Assembly (NCBI GenBank): GCA_944363385.1
Contig: CALVUB010000011.1
Span: 1 to 14,948, forward strand
Direction: 5' to 3'
DNA: 14,948 nucleotides
Source of the DNA: an uncultured Clostridia bacterium
GTDB taxonomy: Bacteria > Bacillota > Clostridia > Christensenellales > UBA1242
The notes below the pieces were generated by a model, which saw only the letters and a program-made list of their open reading frames with translations, did not search any database and was not told the origin of the DNA. Position numbers and translations under genes: made by a program. Below, piece after piece: positions 7,260-14,138 of this stretch. The stretch's first letter is position 1. Each line of letters begins with the position of its first letter.

Positions 7260-8339
7260 TTAACTTTTCTTAAAGCTTTCGGTTATCACTCCACCTCCTA
7301 GGCAAAGTCCTTCTGCCGTGTAAAGCACAACAAATTGCCCTGGAGTTATTGCGCGCTGTCTTTCTTTGAAATCAACCTTTATGGTTTTGGTGCCAGTAAT
7401 CGTCACAGTGACTGCTTGGTCTGGCTGACGATAGCGAAATTTTGCAAAACAGTCAAATCTTTCTTCTTTTGGCTTTTCAGGAATCCAGTTCATGTCTTCA
7501 GCATAAAGCCCATTGCTAAATAAAAGGTCATCTTCGCCTTGACTGACAATAAGTCGATTGTTTTTTAGGTCTTTTTCTAGCACAAACCAGCGTCCACCAT
7601 TTCCACCTTTAAGTCCGCCAATATTAAGTCCTCGCCTCTGACCAAGCGTGTAATACATAAGCCCATCATGTCTGCCAACAACCCTGCCTTCAAGGTCGAC
7701 AATATCTCCTGGCTGAGCTGGCAAAAATTCTTGCAAAAACTTTTTAAAATTTCGCTCGCCAATAAAGCAAATGCCAGTCGAATCTTTTTTCTCGGCATTT
7801 GAAAAGCCTAGGCGTTTGGCAATTTTGCGAACTTCTGGCTTGGTTATCTCGGCAAGCGGAAAGATAACTTTCGAAAGTTGATATTGACTGAGCTGATTTA
7901 AAAAATATGACTGGTCTTTATTTAAGTCATCTGCTTTTGCAAGATAAAACTTGCCGTCTTTTTCAATCTTTTTTGCATAATGTCCTGTTGCAATATAGTC
8001 TGCTCCAAGTGCAAGCGCCTTGTCTAAAAATGGTCCAAATTTGATTTCACGATTGCAAAGAACATCTGGGTTTGGCGTTCTTCCAGCCTTATATTCTGAC
8101 AAAAAATATTTAAAAACGCGGTCATAATACTGCTTAGCATAGTTAACTGAAAAATATGGTATGCCAATCTTATTGCAAACACGCTTAACATCTTCAAAGT
8201 CTTCTTCTGCTGTGCAAGCACTGTCCTTTTCTTCCCAATTTATCATAAAAAGACCAATAACTTCATGACCTTGGTCTTTTAAAAGCTGGGCTACAACAGA
8301 AGAATCAACTCCACCACTTATTCCAACAACAATTCTCAT
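7260..8339 (-). CDS. mnmA: tRNA-specific 2-thiouridylase MnmA
   Basis: MnmA installs sulfur at C2 of the wobble uridine (U34) in tRNA-Lys, tRNA-Glu and tRNA-Gln, using ATP and a persulfide donor. The 359-residue protein is of normal length. The PP-loop SGGVDSS is at residues 8-14. The two catalytic cysteines are Cys95 ([12 protein letters not shown]) and Cys191 ([13 protein letters not shown]). The tRNA-contacting KDQSYFL follows at about 141-147, then [14 protein letters not shown] and a C-terminal beta-barrel ending near [13 protein letters not shown] precedes the ATG by six bases. It starts 11 bases after the zinc-ribbon/TM2 gene, so they form a two-gene operon. No IscS-type cysteine desulfurase gene is next to it here. 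Confidence 0.98.
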   Translation of the reverse strand: MRIVVGISGGVDSSVVAQLLKDQGHEVIGLFMINWEEKDSACTAEEDFEDVKRVCNKIGIPYFSVNYAKQYYDRVFKYFLSEYKAGRTPNPDVLCNREIKFGPFLDKALALGADYIATGHYAKKIEKDGKFYLAKADDLNKDQSYFLNQLSQYQLSKVIFPLAEITKPEVRKIAKRLGFSNAEKKDSTGICFIGERNFKKFLQEFLPAQPGDIVDLEGRVVGRHDGLMYYTLGQRRGLNIGGLKGGNGGRWFVLEKDLKNNRLIVSQGEDDLLFSNGLYAEDMNWIPEKPKEERFDCFAKFRYRQPDQAVTVTITGTKTIKVDFKERQRAITPGQFVVLYTAEGLCLGGGVITESFKKS

Positions 8340-8350
8340 ATTTCAACCTC

Positions 8351-8863
8351 TTAATTTTCTTTTTGTTTTATTTCTTTTAAGTAATCGTCATTTTGAAGGT
8401 CAATAGCAACTGGAATTTTAAATTTTTTAAGCGCCACCATAAAAATATCCCAAAACCATAAAAGCATAATAAAACCGCATATCGTGCAGATTGTGCCAAC
8501 CAATGCCTCGCTATAGGCAATAAGTTGAGCATTGAAAATTGCCACACTCAAAATAACCAAAAAATTTATAAGCAAAACTGAACCTCTCAAATATCTGCCC
8601 ACATAAAAGCAGTGTCCGCCAAGTACGCCAGTAAAAATGGTTAAAAGTAAAAGTTTGAGATAACTTACATCACTTGGAATTTTTGTTGTCTTTAAGATAA
8701 AGCTTCTGTCTCCGCGTTTCTTTTTTCTTTTAGCGTCTTTATTGGTCGCAATATCAAGCCTAGAAAAAAGAAGGCCACAATCTGGACAAACTTCAACCGA
8801 TTCTGGCAATTTTATATCACATCTAGGACAAGTTTTTTTTCGTTCAAAATTTCTAGTTCTCAC
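8351..8863 (-). CDS. Zinc-ribbon and TM2-domain membrane protein
   Basis: Function unknown. The 170-residue product begins with a four-cysteine zinc ribbon (Cys12, Cys15, Cys26, Cys29), then a basic linker (about 41-52) and a TM2-like domain. The TM2 hallmark GVLGGHCFYVGRYLRG is at 79-94, with membrane segments near 68-86, 94-112 and 120-146. The only in-frame start before the zinc ribbon is the GTG at 8863. It has no Shine-Dalgarno sequence and lies seven bases after a -10 box, so the mRNA is probably leaderless. It precedes mnmA by 11 bases. Zinc-ribbon/TM2 fusions are common in Firmicutes, and no link to tRNA thiolation is known to me. Confidence 0.85.
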   Translation of the reverse strand: MRTRNFERKKTCPRCDIKLPESVEVCPDCGLLFSRLDIATNKDAKRKKKRGDRSFILKTTKIPSDVSYLKLLLLTIFTGVLGGHCFYVGRYLRGSVLLINFLVILSVAIFNAQLIAYSEALVGTICTICGFIMLLWFWDIFMVALKKFKIPVAIDLQNDDYLKEIKQKEN

Positions 8864-8870
8864 GCTTATG

Positions 8871-8900
8871 ATTTTAGCACTAAAACAAGTTCTTTGTCAA
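8871..8900 (-). promoter_or_regulatory. Promoter of the TM2 gene-mnmA, probably leaderless
   Basis: TTGACA (8895-8900) and TAAAAT (8871-8876) are 18 bases apart on the minus strand. The -35 box contains the TGA stop codon of the upstream cyclase-like gene. The expected transcription start, near 8864, falls at or beside the GTG start codon at 8863. Confidence 0.72.
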
Positions 8901-10246
8901 CCATTTCTGCATTTATTGAAATAAACAAAAGAAGCTTTATCATCTCGGCACTCTCTTAAAATGTTTTCAAACATAACCTCTGCCCTCTTTTTCTGCCCTT
9001 CTTCGAAGAAACACACCGCCTTTTCAAAGGCTGATTTGCCCTTTTCAAGTGCATCTCGCTTAGATTTTACATAAACTTCAAGGCTCTCAAAAAGGTTAAG
9101 ACTTTTCTGTTCTGTCAAATTGCCAATATATCGATATTTGAGAAAATAGTTGGAAGGCAAATTGTCAAGAATATTGTTTGAAAAAATAAGTCTAGCACTT
9201 AAAAGTTTTGAAAGTTCAATAAGCCTCTTTGCAAAACACAAATTTTCATCATTGCCGATAAGATTGCCTTCTTGGTCGAGATAGCACTGCTCTAATATAC
9301 TGTCTACGCAAATATTTGTTTTAATCTTACACTTTAAATGCTTGCTTTTAACTTTAATGGCTCGACAGAGCGCATGAGCATAGTCAAGTGCGTTTTCACT
9401 TTTAAAAAACAGCACAGCTAAAGTGTCAGTCACATTGTTAAAGACCAATCCGTCAAACCTTTTAGATAGCGGGATAAGTTCGTTAAGGCGCAGTTTAAGC
9501 ATATCAAAGTTGTTTTTAGGTTTTTCTCCATCTCCCTCCAATTTTGCTAGCACTATAAAACCTTCAATGTTTATCATTTGTCCATTTTGAAGTTTTAAAA
9601 GTTCTTCTTCTGACAATTTGGTTTGCAAAAGTTTTGGCAATTTTACTCTTTCAAAATTTTCATTGGTTACAATATTGTGATAATTATTATTGATTTTAAC
9701 CAGTGCATGACTAATTTGGCTAAATTGTTTTCCTCCTCCAATTTTAAGTTTGCGTTGTTTTATTTTGCCATCACCCAACCTTTTTAACAGCTTCTCAATG
9801 CGATAAACTGGTTTGGTTACAAAAAAGTAGACAATAAACAACAGCACTATATACAAAATTGTCAAAAGCACTGCCCAAAGTATGCTATTATAGCCATTTT
9901 CAGTTATATTCAAAAGGCTTTTGACAGCATTTGCAGTAGGAGTTGTTAATGAAGAAAGACAGGCAATTGAAAACAAGGAAAAACCATAGATTAAAGTAAA
10001 AGGCAATGTTGAAAAGAAAAGAACTTTGTTTATTGAAAGAGTTTTTAAAAACCTAAAATACAATATTATGCCAAAGATTAGCGCAAGTAAAAATAAAGCC
10101 AAAGCAATATAAACATTGAGAGAAAAATTTAAAACCAAACCACTTGAACTTATTGCTATGGAAGAGGCAAGGCTTGGAAAAAGCACCACCGCTGGAATAG
10201 AGGTTAGCGCAAATAAAACTAAAAAAACTTTGGTTGATGTTTTCAT
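8897..10246 (-). CDS. Membrane protein with degenerate class III nucleotidyl-cyclase domain
   Basis: The 449-residue product has four predicted membrane helices (about 7-30, 43-65, 74-97, 120-143). A HAMP-like linker follows (about 143-195), then a region resembling class III adenylate/guanylate cyclases (about 203-392) and a helical tail (about 395-449) of the repeat type often found after such domains. LPKLLQTKLSEEELLKLQNG leads into the cyclase region, where the first metal-binding aspartate seems replaced (IVLAKLEG near 231-238). The segment NVTDTLAVLF (271-280) keeps one aspartate where active enzymes have GDG. The usual Asn-x3-Arg pattern is altered near 335-341. It is therefore probably catalytically dead, a sensor or scaffold. 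The ATG at 10246 is the first good start, although its ribosome site is poor; a TTG at 10327 would add 27 unlikely residues. Confidence 0.65.
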   Translation of the reverse strand: MKTSTKVFLVLFALTSIPAVVLFPSLASSIAISSSGLVLNFSLNVYIALALFLLALIFGIILYFRFLKTLSINKVLFFSTLPFTLIYGFSLFSIACLSSLTTPTANAVKSLLNITENGYNSILWAVLLTILYIVLLFIVYFFVTKPVYRIEKLLKRLGDGKIKQRKLKIGGGKQFSQISHALVKINNNYHNIVTNENFERVKLPKLLQTKLSEEELLKLQNGQMINIEGFIVLAKLEGDGEKPKNNFDMLKLRLNELIPLSKRFDGLVFNNVTDTLAVLFFKSENALDYAHALCRAIKVKSKHLKCKIKTNICVDSILEQCYLDQEGNLIGNDENLCFAKRLIELSKLLSARLIFSNNILDNLPSNYFLKYRYIGNLTEQKSLNLFESLEVYVKSKRDALEKGKSAFEKAVCFFEEGQKKRAEVMFENILRECRDDKASFVYFNKCRNG

Positions 10247-10346
10247 GTCTTTATTTTTTGCAAGTAATGATAAATTATGTAAATGCCTTTTATAAAAATA
10301 AGGTATATTTCTTTGAAAAATGCACAAACAAAGTGAGGAGGAATTT

Positions 10347-10799
10347 ATGGAAAAAGAAGTAAAAAAGGAAGATGTAGAAAACTATTTGAATGGTGTTTAT
10401 CAAAACATAAGAACCGCCGTTCAGTCAATCGATGAGCTTTTGCCTAAAGTGAAAGACGACAATTTTAAAAAAGAACTTGCCTCAGAACAGGATTATTATA
10501 TTGCTCTTCAAAAAGAATGTGAAGTGTTTGCAAAAAGCGAAAAGCTTGACAACATTAAAGATAATAATTGGCTTGAAAAAGCAAGACTTTGGTCAAGTAT
10601 CAACATTTCAACCTTGACAAATAAAACGACAAGGCACATGGCTGAGCTTATGCTTATTGGCACATTTATGGGTTATATAACTTGTGTAAAAGACCAGGCT
10701 GACCACCGTAATCTTTCAAGCGAAGTTGATGAAATTTTGGCTAAACTTAAAGAGTTTGAAAGAAAAAATTTAGATGCACTAATGCCTTATTTGGTATAA
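10347..10799 (+). CDS. Conserved helical protein of unknown function
   Basis: I do not recognise a named family with certainty. The 150-residue product is almost entirely predicted helix, with no signal peptide or membrane segment, and looks like a four-helix bundle. It has an acidic and lysine-rich start, a first helix YLNGVYQNIRTAVQSIDELL (about 9-28) and a segment KTTRHMAELMLIGTFMGYI near 94-112. I recall this general pattern from small uncharacterised Clostridia proteins, but that is memory rather than a search. The ATG at 10347 is chosen because GAGGAGG stands five bases before it; an ATG-less extension to 10320 is rejected. It is divergent from the cyclase-like gene, and its last 13 bases overlap the end of the converging protease gene. 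Confidence 0.75.
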   Translation: MEKEVKKEDVENYLNGVYQNIRTAVQSIDELLPKVKDDNFKKELASEQDYYIALQKECEVFAKSEKLDNIKDNNWLEKARLWSSINISTLTNKTTRHMAELMLIGTFMGYITCVKDQADHRNLSSEVDEILAKLKEFERKNLDALMPYLV

Positions 10800-11647
10800 T
10801 TTATCTGACAAAGAATTTCGTTAATGGTAAGGGTAAGAGGAAATTTTAGCGTAAATTTTAAAACTTTGTCTTCATCAATAAAAAATGTTTTGCCCTCAGT
10901 CGTTACCACAAAAATTGTAAACTTATGACTATCAATTTTGCTTGCAATCTTTGCAAGTGAAGTTGATTTTTTTATATAAACAAACTTACACTTTGAAAAA
11001 TTTTTGAGCTTTTTATCAAACTTTGAAATCAATTTGTATTTACTCTGGCTGTTTGTTGAAATTAATGACAAAATAAGAAAAATTCCACCAAGCGCAAAGG
11101 TTGGATTGAAATCAACAAAGCATGAAAGAATAAACAACCCAAAAAGAAAGATTGCAAAGACAAGATTGAGAAGGCTTACAATCTTTATTGCTTTTTCGCG
11201 CGAAACAATATTTTGCAAGAGGGCAGTTGCCACCCTTCCACCATCAAGCGGATAACATGGAAGCAAATTGAAAAGAGCAAAAAGATAAGACTGCTTTACA
11301 AAAGAACTTGTAATCATGTAAAAGGAAGGAAAAACCCACCATAATGAAACAATAATGGTTGCTAAAGTTATATTGACTAAAGGACCACTGATTGCAATTA
11401 AAAATTCTTCTTTGGGTTCAAAAATTTTTTCTTTGTAATCAAGTGAAGCTCCGTATGGTGAGAGTGAAAAGCTTTCGAGCTTATAACCAAAATGTTTTGC
11501 CACCAAAACGTGTGCAAATTCATGAACCAGCACCACTGCAACAAAAAGTAGAAGGCCTGTTATGCCTCCATCTAACAAAAGATAGGCAACAAGCAAAAAA
11601 AATGCAGGGTCAAAACGAAGATGTTTTTTTAAAATCCTACAGCCCAC
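10787..11647 (-). CDS. SpoIVFB-like site-2 metalloprotease (M50 family)
   Basis: M50 proteases cut substrates within the membrane. SpoIVFB of Bacillus activates pro-sigma-K during sporulation. The 286-residue product matches SpoIVFB in length (about 288) and layout. Zinc-binding HEFAH is at residues 42-46, NLLPCYPLDGGR at 127-138 supplies the third ligand Asp135, there are about six membrane segments, and a soluble CBS-like C-terminal domain spans about 215-286. The start is taken as the GTG at 11647, with AGGA six bases upstream; no ATG lies before the first membrane helix. It overlaps the end of a 49-codon ORF by 19 bp. No sigK or SpoIVFA gene is visible here, so the substrate is unknown and other regulated-proteolysis roles are possible. 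Confidence 0.88.
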   Translation of the reverse strand: MGCRILKKHLRFDPAFFLLVAYLLLDGGITGLLLFVAVVLVHEFAHVLVAKHFGYKLESFSLSPYGASLDYKEKIFEPKEEFLIAISGPLVNITLATIIVSLWWVFPSFYMITSSFVKQSYLFALFNLLPCYPLDGGRVATALLQNIVSREKAIKIVSLLNLVFAIFLFGLFILSCFVDFNPTFALGGIFLILSLISTNSQSKYKLISKFDKKLKNFSKCKFVYIKKSTSLAKIASKIDSHKFTIFVVTTEGKTFFIDEDKVLKFTLKFPLTLTINEILCQINYTK

Positions 11648-11778
11648 AGTATTCCTAGCGCAATTTCAGCAAGCAAGATAAAGAAAAGAAAGATGTTTAA
11701 AATTATCCCTCTTGCCAAGCGATATTTTATCTTGTTTGAATTATATTTTTGACCATATACTTTTATTTTTTTCTGCAT
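11629..11778 (-). CDS. Putative 49-residue single-pass membrane microprotein
   Basis: This short frame starts at an ATG at 11778 and ends with TAA at 11629, overlapping the start of the SpoIVFB-like gene by 19 bp. The product begins with a basic stretch, MQKKIKVYGQKYNSNKIKYR, followed by one hydrophobic helix of about 24 residues ending in LWAVGF. That gives a cytoplasmic basic tail and one membrane pass. No Shine-Dalgarno sequence precedes it; a TAATAA box eight bases upstream suggests a leaderless or near-leaderless mRNA. Overlap with the protease start suggests translational coupling. It resembles neither SpoIVFA nor BofA in sequence as far as I can tell. A chance frame is the alternative, but the ordered basic-plus-membrane layout argues against that. 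Confidence 0.5.
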   Translation of the reverse strand: MQKKIKVYGQKYNSNKIKYRLARGIILNIFLFFILLAEIALGILWAVGF

Positions 11779-11786
11779 AAAACAAT

Positions 11787-11814
11787 TTATTAAATTTTAA
11801 CTTTTTTTATGCAA
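11787..11814 (-). promoter_or_regulatory. Weak candidate promoter of the microprotein-protease pair
   Basis: TTGCAT (11809-11814) and TAATAA (11787-11792) are 16 bases apart on the minus strand, immediately after the scpB terminator. The match is weak in an AT-rich stretch. A promoter is expected here because the terminator isolates these genes from scpAB. Confidence 0.35.
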
Positions 11815-11842
11815 AAAAGGGCTTTTATAGCCCTTATTTTTT
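11813..11842. terminator. Terminator after scpB
   Basis: A 7-bp stem AAGGGCT/AGCCCTT (11817-11823 and 11829-11835) with a 5-nt loop has a T-run on the minus strand directly after the stem, and a T-rich run on the plus strand too. It ends scpAB transcription 30 bases after the scpB stop. Confidence 0.9.
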
Positions 11843-11871
11843 AAAACAATTTTCACTTTTTTTGACGAATT

Positions 11872-12552
11872 TTAAGCAATGGTGTCATCTGCGTCTGCTG
11901 TGATTTCTTTCACATCTTCTCCTTTAAGAAAATCTGGCAAATCTTCTTCAAATTCAATGTCGTCAACATTTTTGAATAGTGTGTCACGCTTCTCTTCATC
12001 CTCTTCTGCTCTAATTGTTTTGATGCGCTCAAGAAGCGACTCATAGTCTGGAAGGTCAGAGATGTTTTGCAAATTAAAGCGCTTTAAAAAGTTTTCAGTT
12101 GTTCCAAACAAGAGAGGTCTGCCAACGGCGTCTTTTCTGCCAACAACTTCAATCATATTTTGGTCAATCAAAATTTGAACAGCATAGTCAGAGTTCACTC
12201 GCCTTATATCTTCAACATCAAGCTTTGTTATCGGCTGTTTATATGCAATGATTGCAAGTGTTTCAAGAGCTGCTCTCGTCAAAGATTTTTCTCTGATAGG
12301 ATTTAAAACATCAGAAATGTAGTTTGCATAATTTGGATTGGAAGAAAGTTGAACTTTATTTTTATATTCAATCAAATGCACCCCTTTATCGCCAGAGAGT
12401 TCTTCTTTAAGCTGGGCAATTGCCTTGTCAAGTTCTTTTTGACTCACCTGCAATTTTTCTGCAATAAAAGCCTTTTCAATTCCTTCACCCGCAACAAAAA
12501 GAATTGAATATAAAACATCTTTTAAATTGTAAATTGTGTCAATTGTGCTCAT
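11872..12552 (-). CDS. scpB: Segregation and condensation protein B
   Basis: ScpB forms a dimer that binds the kleisin ScpA and helps assemble the Smc complex. The 226-residue product has two winged-helix domains: about residues 8-85, and about 90-165 with the signature ETLAIIAYKQPITKLDVEDIRR (97-118) and VVGRKDAVGRPLLFGTTENFL (136-156). After about residue 175 there is an acidic, probably disordered tail (EEDEEKRD, DDIEFEEDLPDF) that makes it longer than the usual 180-200 residues. GAGGT precedes the ATG by six bases. It starts two bases after the scpA stop, a standard scpA-scpB operon. Confidence 0.97.
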   Translation of the reverse strand: MSTIDTIYNLKDVLYSILFVAGEGIEKAFIAEKLQVSQKELDKAIAQLKEELSGDKGVHLIEYKNKVQLSSNPNYANYISDVLNPIREKSLTRAALETLAIIAYKQPITKLDVEDIRRVNSDYAVQILIDQNMIEVVGRKDAVGRPLLFGTTENFLKRFNLQNISDLPDYESLLERIKTIRAEEDEEKRDTLFKNVDDIEFEEDLPDFLKGEDVKEITADADDTIA

Positions 12553-12554
12553 AA

Positions 12555-13319
12555 TTAAACCTCATTTGAAATAATGCTTATTTGCTCGAAAATTCCCGTT
12601 TGTTCCACTCTCACAGCTTGAAGCTTTAAAAGCTCCAAAAGTGCCAAAAACACATTTATCATTTCGCTTTTGGTCATGTCTTGAGTGTAGACATCTTCAA
12701 ACAAAAAGCGTTTATGCTCTTTTGCGTAAGCCCTTATTGAAAGGATTTTTTCAGCCACAGTAAAGCGGTCTTTAACAATTTTTTTAGGCTCTGGTTTGTC
12801 TTGACCTCTTGCTTGTGCGCGTGCAAGCAATTTTGCAAAAGCGTCAAGCAATTTGTCAAGCACCATATCTTTGATAACAATTTTAACTTTTTCAGTTTCT
12901 TTTCCAGGCGCTCTGTAAAGCTTGTTAATATCTTCAATTTCTTTAAGCCTTTTTCCTGTCTCTTTGAAAAGTTCATACTCTCTAAGCCTTTCAAGCAAAA
13001 GCGCCTCGCTGTCTTCTTCCTCTTCGCTGTTTTCTTGTTCAACTGGCAAAAGATGTTTTGATTTGATTTCAATAAGTGTGGCAGCCACCGTGATAAACTC
13101 GCTTGCCCTGTCCATATCAATCGAGTCAAGGTCTTGCATATATTCAAGATATTGCTCAGTAATATCGGCAAGTTTAACAGACATGATATCCATTTTGGCA
13201 TCTTTGATAAGATGGAGCAAAAGGTCGAGCGGACCCTCAAAGTTGTCAAGCTTAAAGCGATATTTATCGTCAACAAAACTCATCTGTTCTGTCGCTAGCA
13301 CATGTTCTTTTTCTTCCAT
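12555..13319 (-). CDS. scpA: Segregation and condensation protein A (kleisin)
   Basis: ScpA is the kleisin that bridges the two heads of the Smc dimer. The 254-residue product has the family N-terminal helical domain with FKLDNFEGPLDLLLHLIKDA at about 22-41 and the block ASEFITVAATLIEIKSKHLLP near 72-92. An acidic linker (EQENSEEEEDSE, about 94-105) follows. A C-terminal winged helix (about 180-250) carries VFLALLELLKL near 224-234, the part that touches the Smc head. AAAGGAG lies five bases before the ATG. It has its own promoter and forms an operon with scpB, whose hairpin ends the transcript. Confidence 0.97.
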   Translation of the reverse strand: MEEKEHVLATEQMSFVDDKYRFKLDNFEGPLDLLLHLIKDAKMDIMSVKLADITEQYLEYMQDLDSIDMDRASEFITVAATLIEIKSKHLLPVEQENSEEEEDSEALLLERLREYELFKETGKRLKEIEDINKLYRAPGKETEKVKIVIKDMVLDKLLDAFAKLLARAQARGQDKPEPKKIVKDRFTVAEKILSIRAYAKEHKRFLFEDVYTQDMTKSEMINVFLALLELLKLQAVRVEQTGIFEQISIISNEV

Positions 13320-13342
13320 TATTTCTCCTTTAAATGAGCTTG

Positions 13343-13376
13343 TTTGTTTACCAATATAAGTATAGCCTTAAACAAA
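13343..13376. repeat. 8-bp inverted repeat centred on the scpA -10 box
   Basis: TTTGTTTA (13343-13350) and TAAACAAA (13369-13376) form a perfect inverted repeat with an 18-bp gap, centred on the -10 element. It may be an operator, but such AT-rich repeats can arise by chance. Confidence 0.4.
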
Positions 13377-13387
13377 TAAAAAAGCAA
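13359..13387 (-). promoter_or_regulatory. Sigma-A promoter of scpA-scpB
   Basis: TTGCTT (13382-13387) and TATACT (13359-13364) are 17 bases apart on the minus strand, giving a leader of about 33 nt. The boxes lie directly after the Ig-like gene's stop codon, so scpAB is a separate transcription unit. Confidence 0.75.
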
Positions 13388-13392
13388 GCATT

Positions 13393-14019
13393 TTAAAAAA
13401 TTTGCACACTGATTGTCTTGCTAAAATTTTGAGAGGCAAACTTGAAAGTTATTTCACCTTCACCATTTGCAGACAAAAGATAACCGAACGGCAAAGCTAA
13501 GATTTCGATATTTCCAGAAAAAGTCAATTTGATTTCGGGATTGTCTACAAGCTCATCAAATTCGTTGTAAAGCTCAACTCTAAATTGACAATTATTGTTT
13601 TCAACGATAAGAATTTCATTTTGATAATTACAGTCACTTATAGGCACAAGTTTAAGAGTGTAATCTTCGCGCATAACTGTAAGATTGAAGCGGTAAATTG
13701 CAACTTTATCTTGATAAGTTGCTGTCACTTTAACCATAGTCTCACCTGGTTTAAGTGCAGTAATGAAAGTTCCGTCAAATGAAGCGATATCTTTATTTTC
13801 GATGTCAAGATAAATCTCAGCTCTATTGTCAGACACAACAATAGAAGGTGTTACCTTGTCGCCAATATTGACAGAAATATCTTGACAGACTACAGTAAAA
13901 GCACCTTCACTTTTATCTTGAGGTTTTAGACATAGAAAATAAACCACAAGCATTGCAATGCTTGCCAAAATAAGAATCAAGCTAACTGAAAGAATAATCA
14001 CCGGCTTTTTGTTTTTCAC
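13393..14019 (-). CDS. Membrane-anchored protein with bacterial Ig-like domain
   Basis: Function unknown. The 208-residue product has a single N-terminal hydrophobic helix at about 7-29 after a basic MKNKK, which anchors it with the bulk outside the cell. Residues about 42-115 resemble a BIG2-type Ig-like domain: DISVNIGDKVTPSIVV, IENKDIASFDGTFITALKPG, then ETMVKVTATY. Residues 118-208 are beta-rich and may be a second such domain. The GTG at 14019 is the only sensible start. It has no ribosome site and follows a TAAAAT box by six bases. It lies between the carboxypeptidase gene and scpAB, isolated from both by a terminator and a promoter. A cell-wall role is suggested only by the carboxypeptidase next door. 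Confidence 0.75.
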   Translation of the reverse strand: MKNKKPVIILSVSLILILASIAMLVVYFLCLKPQDKSEGAFTVVCQDISVNIGDKVTPSIVVSDNRAEIYLDIENKDIASFDGTFITALKPGETMVKVTATYQDKVAIYRFNLTVMREDYTLKLVPISDCNYQNEILIVENNNCQFRVELYNEFDELVDNPEIKLTFSGNIEILALPFGYLLSANGEGEITFKFASQNFSKTISVQIF

Positions 14020-14025
14020 ATGTTT

Positions 14026-14053
14026 ATTTTAGCAAAAATTGTCGAATTTTCAA
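14026..14053 (-). promoter_or_regulatory. Promoter of the Ig-like gene, probably leaderless
   Basis: TTGAAA (14048-14053) and TAAAAT (14026-14031) are 16 bases apart on the minus strand. The expected start at about 14019 coincides with the GTG codon. A 7-bp inverted repeat GTCATAT/ATATGAC (14063-14069 and 14093-14099) lies just upstream and might be a binding site. Confidence 0.65.
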
Positions 14054-14100
14054 AATCATTTTGTCATATTAACTATTTTTTTTGTATATTTGATATGACT

Positions 14101-14133
14101 AAAAAGGCTATTCAAAGTTAGAATAGCCTTTTT
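14101..14133. terminator. Strong bidirectional terminator after the carboxypeptidase gene
   Basis: A perfect 13-bp stem AAAAAGGCTATTC/GAATAGCCTTTTT (14101-14113 and 14121-14133) with a 7-nt loop ends in a T-run on both strands. It lies five bases after the stop codon of the minus-strand carboxypeptidase gene. Confidence 0.93.
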
Positions 14134-14138
14134 ATACT

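Noticed and set aside
10247..10327. TTG start extending the cyclase-like protein by 27 residues
   Set aside because: It would overlap the region upstream of the divergent gene, gives an unlikely sequence before the first membrane helix, and has no ribosome site.
12734..13359. Long alternative frames of 180 codons (minus) and 145 codons (plus) over scpA
   Set aside because: scpA in the third frame carries clear family motifs. These frames have low-complexity serine/leucine/lysine composition typical of shadows.
14044..14060. CodY-like motif AATTTTCAAAATC near the Ig-like gene promoter
   Set aside because: Only a partial match to the 15-base CodY consensus in an AT-rich region; not better than chance.
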